Below, piece by piece: positions 33,921 to 42,561 of a stretch of 63,368 nucleotides of DNA. Numbering within the stretch: position 1 is the first letter of the stretch; each line of letters opens with the position of its first letter. This DNA comes from an uncultured Oscillospiraceae bacterium (GTDB lineage Bacteria > Bacillota > Clostridia > Oscillospirales > Acutalibacteraceae), in the NCBI GenBank assembly GCA_900542375.1, contig UQNI01000002.1, positions 1-63,368 on the forward strand, given 5' to 3'. A model generated the notes under the pieces. The model was not told the DNA's origin. It was given only the letters and a program-made list of their open reading frames with translations, and did no database searches. Position numbers and translations under genes: made by a program.

Positions 33921-34805
33921 CTATGATTGACTTTTAACGCCATGTTTAGTAGGTTTGCAAATAAATACATGATGGAATGTTTGTTTTAGGATATTAGAAC
34001 AAAAAAGCGCCTTCTGTTCTGTTTCAAAAATTCCGAATACTGCGGAACCGCTGCCACTCATACAAGCGCCAAGCGCATTGTTTTGTATCATAAGCTCTGT
34101 AATTATATGAACATCTTCAAGGGCCATAGCTTCTTGGAATACGTTTTTCATGTTTTGAGAGACAGCGGACAAATTCTGTTCTTTCAATGCATTACATAAG
34201 ATTTGCGTATCGGGACGGTGCAAGATAATGCAGTTATCTGCTTTTTGGTATGCTTCTTGTGTGCTGACCGAAACGGAAGGCTTGCAAATGACAATATAAC
34301 AGGGCGGAAGGGCAGGAAGCGGTGAGAGATTCTCGCCAATTCCGGTGGCAAGCATAGTACCGCCGCAAATACAAAATGGAACATCCGCACCGATTTGTAC
34401 GCCGATTTCACACAGTTGCTTCTGTGTCAAATTGGTTTGAAACAGCTGATTTAATCCATGCAGTACAGCGGCTGCATCCGCGCTTCCTCCGGCCAAACCT
34501 GCCTGACTGGGAATCTGTTTTTCAATATGAATGGAAACAGCAGGACGGATTCCGCACTGTTTAAAAAATAAATTTGCAGCTTTATAAGCGGTATTTTGTT
34601 CATTTGGACAAAGAGAAGGTACAGAACAAGAAAGAGAAATTCCTTGTGATGCATCTGAAGTTGTAATGGTTACTTTATCGTGCAACGATACGGATTGCAT
34701 AATCATTTCCAATTGATGATATCCGTTTTCCAGTATTCCCGTAATATCCAATGATAAATTAATTTTGGCAAATGCTTTCAGCGTAAGGGTTTGGGGAAAT
34801 GACAT
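33921..34805 (-). CDS. ispE: 4-diphosphocytidyl-2-C-methyl-D-erythritol kinase
   Basis: The 294-residue GHMP kinase has an N-terminal LKAFAKINLSLDI, the ATP loop IPSQAGLAGGSADAAAVL (GLGGGSS-type) and a C-terminal GACMSGSGSAVFGIF. It phosphorylates CDP-ME in the MEP isoprenoid pathway. An extended frame reaches 34838, but AGGAGGTGG before ATG 34805 fixes the start. It lies 13 nt behind the DUF362 gene and 19 nt before the ubiquitin gene. Confidence 0.95.
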   Translation of the reverse strand: MSFPQTLTLKAFAKINLSLDITGILENGYHQLEMIMQSVSLHDKVTITTSDASQGISLSCSVPSLCPNEQNTAYKAANLFFKQCGIRPAVSIHIEKQIPSQAGLAGGSADAAAVLHGLNQLFQTNLTQKQLCEIGVQIGADVPFCICGGTMLATGIGENLSPLPALPPCYIVICKPSVSVSTQEAYQKADNCIILHRPDTQILCNALKEQNLSAVSQNMKNVFQEAMALEDVHIITELMIQNNALGACMSGSGSAVFGIFETEQKALFCSNILKQTFHHVFICKPTKHGVKSQS

Positions 34806-34818
34806 AATCCACCTCCTG

Positions 34819-35949
34819 TTATAAATTAAATAATGCAAGCCGTTTAATATCTATAATGTGTTCCGGACACATTTCGTGACAGCAATAGCAGCGAATACAA
34901 TTGTCATATATAATATAAGCTTTTTTATGCTTGATTTCAATGGTATGTTGAGGACAACTTTCAGCACATTTACCGCAGCCAATACATTTGCCGGTGCGAA
35001 TTTTAGGTACAGGTGTGGCGATTTTTGCCGCCAGTGGTCTCAAAAAAGAAGGCAAATATTGAATAAAATCGCTTGATTTCGATTGGGGCGGCAGGAAATC
35101 AGAGATAACAGTATCGCTTAATGGTAAACCCAGAATTTCTATTTCTTCTACAGTTTTTGGACAAAGGCCGCGTTCCATAGCAGAAGCAAGCATAAAAATG
35201 TCTGAAGGTTTTAACGAGATTATAGAGGCGCAGACCATATCTACCGCATAAGGATTGATTCCGCCGATTAAGGTTCCGATAAACCTTGGTTTTCCGCCGG
35301 AAGGGCCGTTGCCTTCCATACCCATAACAGCGTCCATAATCGCAATATGCGGACGTACGGCCTCGCATAAATCTACCAGCATTTCGCTGAATTCTTTTTT
35401 GTCAGGAAATCGGCAGTGCAGTTCCGGTTTCATCAGTCCGGGAACAACGCCAAACATATTTTTAACGGCACCTGACATTCCAGTCATACAGTGGGTTTTT
35501 AATTTTCCAATGTCAATGATGATGTCCGCATCCAAAATAGGGGAGATGACCTGAAATTCTTTGCAACGAATTGCGTTCGGTGCTTTCAACGAACGATAAG
35601 AACAATCCGTATTGAGCAGGAAACCATATTGCTGCGCCATATTTGTATATCCGCAAGCCTGATAAATATTTTTTACCGTTGATGGAGTATATCGGCCTCC
35701 GGAACTTTCGGCAATGGTAACTTTACCGCCAAGTTCTTTTACTTTCGTACCTACTGCAGCCACCAATAATGGATGTGTAATAATAGCGGTATCGGGATTG
35801 CATTTCATTAATAAATTCGGTTTTATGACAACATTTGCACCTTGAAACAGAAAACGGTTTAGTGCAAGATGGTCGAATATATCATCCACAGCTTGTTTTA
35901 GCGGTTCATATTGATACTCCGTGCATGGTGCTAAATATACTTGTTCCAT
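34819..35949 (-). CDS. DUF362 protein with two 4Fe-4S ferredoxin motifs
   Basis: The 376-residue protein has an N-terminal DUF362 domain (NVVIKPNLLMKCNPDTAIITHPLLVAAVG, IDIGKLKTHCMTGMSGAVKNMFG). A C-terminal bacterial ferredoxin follows, with two CxxCxxCxxxCP motifs (CIGCGKCAESCP and CIRCYCCHEMCP). DUF362 proteins are cytoplasmic iron-sulfur proteins of anaerobes with an unclear redox role. It precedes ispE on the same strand; the MEP enzymes IspG and IspH need electrons, so an electron-supply role is conceivable but unproven. Confidence 0.88.
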   Translation of the reverse strand: MEQVYLAPCTEYQYEPLKQAVDDIFDHLALNRFLFQGANVVIKPNLLMKCNPDTAIITHPLLVAAVGTKVKELGGKVTIAESSGGRYTPSTVKNIYQACGYTNMAQQYGFLLNTDCSYRSLKAPNAIRCKEFQVISPILDADIIIDIGKLKTHCMTGMSGAVKNMFGVVPGLMKPELHCRFPDKKEFSEMLVDLCEAVRPHIAIMDAVMGMEGNGPSGGKPRFIGTLIGGINPYAVDMVCASIISLKPSDIFMLASAMERGLCPKTVEEIEILGLPLSDTVISDFLPPQSKSSDFIQYLPSFLRPLAAKIATPVPKIRTGKCIGCGKCAESCPQHTIEIKHKKAYIIYDNCIRCYCCHEMCPEHIIDIKRLALFNL

Positions 35950-35970
35950 TTGATAGCTCCTGTCAGTAAG

Positions 35971-36003
35971 AAAAATAAAAAAGCTTCACCTTGCGGTGAA
36001 GCT
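35971..36003 (-). terminator. Terminator of the aminotransferase operon
   Basis: Minus-strand AGCTTCACC-GCAA-GGTGAAGCT is followed by TTTTTTATTTTT. It lies 8 nt past the aminotransferase stop. Confidence 0.88.
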
Positions 36004-36010
36004 GGCAAGG

Positions 36011-37189
36011 CTAATTGCTGCCGCGTTCCTTCAAGAAACGTTGAATGCGGCTGAGCGCCTCAGTAATATGATTTAACGAATAAGAATAAGAAACACGAAG
36101 GAAACCTTCTCCACAGTCCCCAAATGCATTTCCGGGAACAACCGCAACGTGTTCTTTTCTAAGCAGTTCTTCTGCAAATTGTTCCGATGTAAGACCTGTG
36201 CTTTTGATACATGGGAACACATAAAAAGCGCCTTCCGGTTCAAAGCAAGTAAGACCCATTGCGTTAAAAGAGTCCACAATTAATCTGCGGCGTGCATCAT
36301 ATTGATTGCGCATATATGCAATATCATCATCGCCGTTTTTCAAAGCTTCTGTTGCAGCGTATTGTGCCATGGTTGGAGAACTCATAATTGCATATTGGTG
36401 CAGTTTTGTCATAGGGTCAATAATTTCATGAGGGCCAACCGCATATCCAAGTCTCCAGCCGGTCATAGCGTACGTTTTGGAGAATCCGTTTACAACAACG
36501 GTGCGTTCTCTCATACCTTCGATTTCGGCAAAGCAAACATGGCTTTCTTTGCCGTAGGTTAACTCACCGTAGATTTCGTCTGAAAGTACCAACAAGTTGT
36601 GTTCACGTACTACTTCTGCAATTTCTTCCAAATGTTCGCGGCGCATAACAGCACCTGTTGGGTTGTTCGGGAATGGCAGAATCAACAGTTTGGTTTTCGG
36701 CGTAATTTTTTCCCGCAATGCTTTTGCTGTTAAGCGGAAGTTATCTTCCATTTTTGTTTCTATGGTAACAGGAACGCCTTTTGCCATTTCAGTCATAGGT
36801 ACATAACATACAAAGCTTGGTTCAGGGATTAATACTTCATCTCCGGGATTAATTAAAGTGCGAATACAGAGGTCAATGGCTTCTGAGCCGCCCACGGTAA
36901 CAAGCACTTCGCTTTCAGGGTGATAAGTTACATGATATTTTCTCTCAACCCATTTACAAATTTCCTGGCGCAGTTCAAAAAAACCGCGATTTGGAGAATA
37001 CCATGTTTTGCCTTGCTGCAAAGTATCAATCGCTTCTTGACGAACATGCCAGGGAGTAGAAAAGTCAGGCTCTCCGATGCTGAGAGAAATGACATCTTCC
37101 ATTTCATTTGCAATATCAAAAAATTTACGAATGCCGGAAGGTTTTACTGCTTTTATTTCATGATTCAGTAAAGATTCATAGTCAATCAT
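36011..37189 (-). CDS. Class I/II pyridoxal-phosphate aminotransferase
   Basis: This 392-residue fold-type I PLP enzyme carries ISLSIGEPDFSTPWHVR, the PLP-lysine motif NGFSKTYAMTGWRLGYA and a C-terminal arginine region GFLRVSYSYS. It resembles the aspartate/aromatic aminotransferases (AspC/PatA-like) of Firmicutes. The ATG overlaps the TAA of the upstream Lrp-type regulator by one base (TAATG), so the pair forms a coupled operon and the regulator probably responds to the amino acid processed. The substrate is undetermined. Confidence 0.92.
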   Translation of the reverse strand: MIDYESLLNHEIKAVKPSGIRKFFDIANEMEDVISLSIGEPDFSTPWHVRQEAIDTLQQGKTWYSPNRGFFELRQEICKWVERKYHVTYHPESEVLVTVGGSEAIDLCIRTLINPGDEVLIPEPSFVCYVPMTEMAKGVPVTIETKMEDNFRLTAKALREKITPKTKLLILPFPNNPTGAVMRREHLEEIAEVVREHNLLVLSDEIYGELTYGKESHVCFAEIEGMRERTVVVNGFSKTYAMTGWRLGYAVGPHEIIDPMTKLHQYAIMSSPTMAQYAATEALKNGDDDIAYMRNQYDARRRLIVDSFNAMGLTCFEPEGAFYVFPCIKSTGLTSEQFAEELLRKEHVAVVPGNAFGDCGEGFLRVSYSYSLNHITEALSRIQRFLKERGSN

Positions 37190-37662
37190 TACAGTAGATT
37201 CCTCCGATCTTCTTCTTTTGGAGATGTTAAAATAACGTCTCCTTCTTTATAACGTGTCAGGATAAAATGAGTTGCTGTGGAAAGAACCGAATCCAATGGA
37301 GAAAGTCTTTTTGCCACAAACATGGCAATATCCTGAATGCTGTCTCCATGTACCATAACAGCCAAATCGAAGCCTCCTGACATAAGGTACACGCTTTCCA
37401 CTTTACTGAACTGCATAATTTTTTTTGCAATTTCATCAAAGCCGCTTTCTTTTTTTGGCTGTACTTTTAATTCAATCAAAGCGGTTGTTTTATGATGGTC
37501 TACTTTTTCCCAGTTAATCAGCGCTTTATATCCTTTGATAATACCCTTTTGTTGGTAATCTGCAATTTCTTTTTCCACTTCTTCTTCTGTTTTTCCCAGC
37601 ATCACTGCCAGTTGAGCATTGGTAAGACGTGCGTTTTCGTTTAATAGGCTTAATAAATCCAT
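37189..37662 (-). CDS. Lrp/AsnC-family regulator
   Basis: The 157-residue protein has an N-terminal HTH (LLSLLNENARLTNAQLAVMLGKTEEEVEKEI) and a C-terminal RAM/ACT-like effector domain (VESVYLMSGGFDLAVMVHGDSIQDIAMFVAKRLSPLDSV). Lrp proteins sense amino acids. Coupling to the aminotransferase gene suggests a local regulator. Confidence 0.9.
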   Translation of the reverse strand: MDLLSLLNENARLTNAQLAVMLGKTEEEVEKEIADYQQKGIIKGYKALINWEKVDHHKTTALIELKVQPKKESGFDEIAKKIMQFSKVESVYLMSGGFDLAVMVHGDSIQDIAMFVAKRLSPLDSVLSTATHFILTRYKEGDVILTSPKEEDRRNLL

Positions 37663-37699
37663 AATGACACTCCTTTATTTATGTAAAACATAATATCTG

Positions 37700-38515
37700 T
37701 TATTCCAATGGTAATAATACAGGTTCGCGATTTACAAAGATAGTAATGTGGTCAAAACCGGCATTTTGAGCGATTTGATACCCGTCTTCTACGCCGGAGC
37801 CGACATCTGCCCATCTATGGGCGTCCGAACCAATGGTAAGATATTTACCGCCTAGTTCTTTGAACCGCTTAATTACGGTTGGGCAAGGCATTGTTTTGCC
37901 AATTGCCTGTCTCAGGCCGGATGTATTTAATTCCAGCGCTTTGTTTTGTTCAATTAAGGCTTTTAAAATGTCATCTACACGGTCTTTGTAAACTTCATAG
38001 CTGACTTCTCTGTGTTGTTCGCCGACAATATAACGTAACGGATACGTTAAATGTGTCAAAGAATCGAATTTGCCCCATGCAATCAATTCCATAATTTCAT
38101 CGAAATACGTACAGAGCAAATCGTGTATATCCAGTTTATTGTAATCCAGCAGGTAAAAATCTTCCAGACCACGAATATTGTGGAGAGAGCCAAGTACAAA
38201 ATCAAAATCACATTCTGACAAAATCGATTCGGCAGCCTGTAAATTTTGCGTTGCCTGTCCAAGTTCAATTCCTTTATATAAATGCAGCTTGCCGTTTAAC
38301 GCGGCCGCCGCTCGCTTGGTCTCCACGAAAGAATCTTTGATAGCTTTTGCATAATTTCTTTCTTCATACATATTACATTCACAATGGTCTGTGATAGTCA
38401 GTGCATATAATCCCATTTTCACGGCATAATCGCATAGCATCATGACAGGGTCATTTCCGTCATGGGAAAAGCAGCTATGTACGTGTGAATCAGAAATGGT
38501 AGTATATTTCATCAT
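37700..38515 (-). CDS. PHP-domain histidinol-phosphatase-type protein
   Basis: The 271-residue PHP protein has metal-ligand motifs DSHVHSCFSHDG, ITDHCECN, GIELGQ, LGSLHNI, ELNTSG and TIGSDAHRWADVG. These place it with HisK/HisJ phosphatases, which dephosphorylate L-histidinol phosphate, although many PHP proteins of this type have other substrates. No his operon is nearby. It is encoded just upstream of the Lrp/aminotransferase pair on the same strand. Confidence 0.85.
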   Translation of the reverse strand: MMKYTTISDSHVHSCFSHDGNDPVMMLCDYAVKMGLYALTITDHCECNMYEERNYAKAIKDSFVETKRAAAALNGKLHLYKGIELGQATQNLQAAESILSECDFDFVLGSLHNIRGLEDFYLLDYNKLDIHDLLCTYFDEIMELIAWGKFDSLTHLTYPLRYIVGEQHREVSYEVYKDRVDDILKALIEQNKALELNTSGLRQAIGKTMPCPTVIKRFKELGGKYLTIGSDAHRWADVGSGVEDGYQIAQNAGFDHITIFVNREPVLLPLE

Positions 38516-38771
38516 ATATCATTCCTTTCATTGGAGAATCTTATCATTTTTTTATTAGAATATATGGTTATTTTCTATCATACCACATACCATACTTTTT
38601 TTGTAGATAAAAATGAAAAAAAGCAATCGTTATTTTCCTAACAATGTTTTTACGGTTTTGTCGAATTATTCCGTCGAAATAGAAAGAGATTTCGGGTTTT
38701 TATCTTGACAGAATAGGGATTCTCCTTCATAATTATGAATAACTTATGAAATATTTTTGGAGGTATTGTTT

Positions 38772-39041
38772 ATGCGTGCTGTTATTACAGTATTAGGCAA
38801 AGATATGGTTGGTATTTTGGCAAAAGTTTCTGCAAAATGTGCAGAAGTGGATGTGAATGTCATTGAAGTAACACAATCTATTTTACAGGATTTGTTCGCA
38901 ATGATTATGATGGTGGATATTTCAAAATCAAAAATTCCGTTTGATGAATTGGTAGACAGCTTAAAGAAAATCGGAGATGATATGGGATTGAAAGTACACG
39001 TAATGCACGAAGATATTTTCAATTCTATGCACCGTATTTAA
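38772..39041 (+). CDS. ACT-domain protein (UPF0237)
   Basis: This 89-residue single ACT domain starts MRAVITVLGKDMVGILAKVSAKCAEVDVNVIEVTQSI and belongs to the UPF0237 group. ACT domains bind small metabolites. ATG 38772, with GGAGG 8 nt upstream, is preferred over 38757. It is followed by the UPF0210 gene, a conserved pair in Gram-positive bacteria whose role is unknown. Confidence 0.92.
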   Translation: MRAVITVLGKDMVGILAKVSAKCAEVDVNVIEVTQSILQDLFAMIMMVDISKSKIPFDELVDSLKKIGDDMGLKVHVMHEDIFNSMHRI

Positions 39042-39092
39042 TTTGTTATCATAGGTAAGCTTCTTTTATCGCAATAGGAAAGGATTTGAAGT

Positions 39093-40451
39093 ATGGTTAA
39101 TTCACGTGACATATTAGAAACCATCAATATGATAGACAACGAACATTTGGATGTACGCACCATTACAATGGGTATCTCTTTGTTGGATTGTATTGATTCT
39201 AATATCCAAACAGCTTGTACAAAAGTTTATGATAAAATTTGCCGCTATGCCAAAGACTTGGTGAAAACAGGTGAAGATATCTCCAAAGAATATGGGATTC
39301 CGATTATTAATAAAAGAATCGCGGTTTCTCCGATTGCTATGTTGGCAGGCGCGTGCAATGGAAAAAGCCCAATTTATTTTGCACATGCTTTGGATAAAGC
39401 CGCAAAAGAAGTCGGCGTTAACTTTATCGGCGGATATTCCGCTTTGGTACATAAAGGCTTCAGTGCAGGCGATTATGCATTGATTTCCAGTATTCCGCAG
39501 GCTTTGGCTGAAACGGATTTTGTTTGTTCCTCTGTTAATATCGGTTCTACAAAAGCAGGTATTAACATGGATGCTGTTGCCAAAATGGGTAAAGTGGTAC
39601 GTAAGGCAGCAGAACTGACGGCCGACAGAGACTGTATTGGTGCTGCAAAATTGGTAGTGTTCTGTAATGCTCCGGAAGATAACCCATTTATGGCAGGCGC
39701 ATTTCATGGTCCTGGAGAACCGGACTGTGTTATTAATGTTGGCGTTTCCGGTCCGGGGGTAGTGCGCGCAGCTGTTGCACAGGCAGGTGATTGTGATATT
39801 ACCGAGATTGCAAATATCGTAAAGAAAACTGCATTTAAAATTACACGTACCGGACAATTGGTAGCACAAGAAGCTTCCCGCAGATTGTGCGTACCGTTTG
39901 GTATTATAGATTTATCTTTGGCTCCTACTCCTGCTGTGGGCGATTCCGTTGCTTACATTCTGGAAGAGATGGGTCTTGAAAATTGTGGCGCACATGGCAC
40001 CACAGCAGCGCTTGCGTTGTTAAATGATGCCGTAAAAAAAGGCGGTGTCATGGCTTCCTCCCATGTTGGAGGTTTGTCTGGCGCATTTATTCCAGTATCT
40101 GAAGATGCGGGCATGATTCATGCTGCAAGAGCAGGCGCTCTTACATTAAATAAGCTGGAAGCAATGACAGCTGTATGTTCCGTTGGACTGGACATGATTG
40201 TAATTCCAGGAGACACAACCGCTGATATTATTTCCGGTATTATTGCAGATGAGGCTGCTATTGGTATGGTGAACAGTAAAACAACTGCTGTTCGTTTGAT
40301 TCCTGCAATTGGTAAAAAAGCAGGAGAAGAATTGGATTTTGGCGGCTTACTGGGCAAAGGACCAATTATGGAAGTAAACCGAAATTCTCCAAGTACCTTT
40401 ATTAATCGCGGCGGCAGAATTCCTGCTCCGCTGCAAAGTTTAAAAAACTAA
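39093..40451 (+). CDS. UPF0210 / DUF711 (PFL-like) protein
   Basis: The 452-residue DUF711 protein carries NMIDNEHLDVRTITMGISLLDC near the start and a Gly-rich FINRGGRIPAPLQSLKN end, typical of the family. It shows a distant pyruvate-formate-lyase-like fold relationship but no glycyl-radical motif, so a PFL activity should not be assumed. It is paired with the ACT protein 51 nt upstream. The function is unknown. Confidence 0.9.
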   Translation: MVNSRDILETINMIDNEHLDVRTITMGISLLDCIDSNIQTACTKVYDKICRYAKDLVKTGEDISKEYGIPIINKRIAVSPIAMLAGACNGKSPIYFAHALDKAAKEVGVNFIGGYSALVHKGFSAGDYALISSIPQALAETDFVCSSVNIGSTKAGINMDAVAKMGKVVRKAAELTADRDCIGAAKLVVFCNAPEDNPFMAGAFHGPGEPDCVINVGVSGPGVVRAAVAQAGDCDITEIANIVKKTAFKITRTGQLVAQEASRRLCVPFGIIDLSLAPTPAVGDSVAYILEEMGLENCGAHGTTAALALLNDAVKKGGVMASSHVGGLSGAFIPVSEDAGMIHAARAGALTLNKLEAMTAVCSVGLDMIVIPGDTTADIISGIIADEAAIGMVNSKTTAVRLIPAIGKKAGEELDFGGLLGKGPIMEVNRNSPSTFINRGGRIPAPLQSLKN

Positions 40452-41178
40452 TTTCTTTTTTGCTAAATTTCGACCGCAAAGTTAAGTTCTGTACATTTTA
40501 ACTAAAATTTTTCACATGTTTTTTCATACAACATAGTATTTACAATTTGTCAATGCAATAAAGTATGAATTATTTAGGTTTAATATGCGATTATGGTTAA
40601 AAATAGGCTTGATTTTGCGGTTGTTATTTGTTATATTTAATGAGTATTGTCAAGAGTGCGGCAAAATGGTGTTATTTGTTGCTATTCACAAATTCAGAGG
40701 TTTCATTTTAGAGCTCTACATAGCAACTTAAACAATATACGCCTCACATTTATGCAAAGTCTGTTAATAATCAGTTTAATTGGTATTAATAGTTTTGCAT
40801 GCGACATACATTACATATTATACGAGAGGTGTTGGTTTGCAGGACATCAAATGAATGAATGTTTTATATTGGTTTTATATCTTTGCGGATAAAAACTTGC
40901 TTTTTCTGTACCGCTTGTAATTGTCTTTTATTACATATGTGATTTTGTCATTTTAACATAAGAGATAGTATATATTTATATCAAATAAGTATTGCTAGTT
41001 AAGTGAACAAAATAAGGTGCGGTGTAAAGCAATGCTTTTTAGAAACAATGTTATAATTCCGTATGGAATTTTTGTTGATTTAATGTGTTGTGAATTGGCA
41101 TTTGGCTCGTTATAATATATTTGTATCAAGCTCAAGCAAAGCTCAAATTTGTTGCATTTAAAAGGAGGTGCGGTCAAA
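40452..41178. other. 727-nt AT-rich leader and promoter region before the V-ATPase operon
   Basis: No coding frame here has a plausible ribosome site. The stretch is very AT-rich. The only clear signal is the TTGTGA-17-TATAAT promoter at 41088-41116. No terminator hairpin for the upstream UPF0210 gene was recognised. The length is unusual for this tightly packed window. Confidence 0.6.
41088..41116 (+). promoter_or_regulatory. V-ATPase operon promoter
   Basis: TTGTGA (41088-41093) and TATAAT (41111-41116) are separated by 17 nt. Initiation near 41123 would give a leader of about 55 nt ending in GGAGGTG. Confidence 0.75.
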
Positions 41179-41490
41179 GTGCAGGACATAGTCAAACAAA
41201 TAGTTGATATGGACCGTAAAGCCAGAGAGATTACTGCCGCTGTTGAACAGGACAGACTAAACTCTGAAAAGGAAATTGCTCAAAAACGCGTTGAACTACG
41301 CGCTGAGTACCTTGCAAAAGCTAGAGAGGCTATTCCTTCTAGTGAATCCCAGGAACGCGCTGCCGCTGAAAAAGAGTGGGAGATTGTTGCGAAAAAACAT
41401 GCAGATCTATCACGAGAACTGGACGAGCTTTACAGCAAAAAGGGTGACGAATGGGTTAATAACATCGTTGCACAAGTGATAGGGGAGTGA
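41179..41490 (+). CDS. V-type ATPase peripheral-stalk subunit G/H-like
   Basis: A 103-residue, highly charged, coiled-coil protein (VKQIVDMDRKAREITAAVEQDRLNSEKEIAQKRVELRAEYLAK). Position and composition match the G/H (EG-stalk) subunit of A/V-type ATPases. A GTG start follows GGAGGTG. It opens the operon and precedes subunit C by 4 nt. Identity rests on context and composition more than on sequence motif. Confidence 0.7.
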   Translation: MQDIVKQIVDMDRKAREITAAVEQDRLNSEKEIAQKRVELRAEYLAKAREAIPSSESQERAAAEKEWEIVAKKHADLSRELDELYSKKGDEWVNNIVAQVIGE

Positions 41491-41494
41491 TTGC

Positions 41495-42544
41495 ATGCTT
41501 GCCAGTCTTTCTTCCAATGCTGTTTCAGCAAAAGCGAGAGGTATGCACGGTAAACGTCTGACAAACAACAATTTTATGGATCTCCTAAATTGTAAAACTG
41601 TTCATGATGTTGCCTACTACCTCAAAAACCGCACAAGCTATAACAAACTCCTTGCAGGAATCAACGAGAACGAAGTTTCCCGTAGTGAACTTGAGGTTTT
41701 GTTAAAGCAAAAAATCTTTGACGACTGCTCCGATCTTGGTAGGTATGGAGCGTCGGTTGGAGAACGTTTTTCAGACTATTTAATCATGCGTAGTGAGATT
41801 GAACAAGTCATGCATAGTTTAATTCTGTTAAACTCCGGTAAAGATGACGGTTATGTAAACTACATGCCTGAATTTTTGCAGAAGAAAACAGGAATCGATT
41901 TGGATGCTCTTAGCCAAATCAAAACATATGACGACTTGCTCAGAGCGTTGGGTAACACCCCATACGCAAAAGTAATCGCTCCTTTTAAACCGGAGCCGGG
42001 TAAACTGCTCGACTACACCAAGATTGAAAATGCCCTTTACACATTCCTCTATAACACTGTTTTCACAATGATTAAGAAGAATTACAAGGGTGGAGCTGCA
42101 AAACAACTCCGAGATATTTTCAATTCCTACCTGGATTTGGATAACTATGTGCGCATTGTCAGAATGAAAACATTCTACAAAGCGCCGCCGGAGGCAATTC
42201 GCGATGCGCTGTTGCCGTTTACTACCATTAGAAAGCACTTTATCGATGCGATGATTGAGGCCAAAGATGAAGAAGAAGTTCACGCTATCATGGCGCAAAC
42301 ATCCGTTGGTAAACGCTATCTAAAGGGTACAGAAGGGTTTGAAGATGATATTCCTTTGCGTGTTCAATATGATACCGCAAACCACCACATTCATTTTTCC
42401 ACACACCCTTCCGTAGTTTTGTTATCCTATATCTTTGTAAAGCAAGCTGAAGTATATGATATCATCACCATTTTGGAAGGCATCAGATACCATCTTGCAC
42501 CAAGCAAAATAGCAAAATTACTTACCATCGTCAATTTTCAATGA
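41495..42544 (+). CDS. V-type ATP synthase subunit C
   Basis: The 349-residue helical protein has the AtpC/NtpC pattern (SAKARGMHGKRLTNNNFMDLLNCKTVHDVAYYLK near the N-terminus; DLDNYVRIVRMKTFYKAPPEAIRDAL). Subunit C is the central-stalk socket linking the rotor ring to subunits D and F. It lies between the stalk-type gene and subunit I. Confidence 0.9.
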   Translation: MLASLSSNAVSAKARGMHGKRLTNNNFMDLLNCKTVHDVAYYLKNRTSYNKLLAGINENEVSRSELEVLLKQKIFDDCSDLGRYGASVGERFSDYLIMRSEIEQVMHSLILLNSGKDDGYVNYMPEFLQKKTGIDLDALSQIKTYDDLLRALGNTPYAKVIAPFKPEPGKLLDYTKIENALYTFLYNTVFTMIKKNYKGGAAKQLRDIFNSYLDLDNYVRIVRMKTFYKAPPEAIRDALLPFTTIRKHFIDAMIEAKDEEEVHAIMAQTSVGKRYLKGTEGFEDDIPLRVQYDTANHHIHFSTHPSVVLLSYIFVKQAEVYDIITILEGIRYHLAPSKIAKLLTIVNFQ

Positions 42545-42561
42545 AAGGAAGTGTCGAGTAA

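Noticed and set aside
40647..40892. An 81-codon frame upstream of the V-ATPase operon.
   Set aside because: No ribosome site, Cys/Ile/Leu-rich composition typical of AT-rich noise, and no family resemblance.
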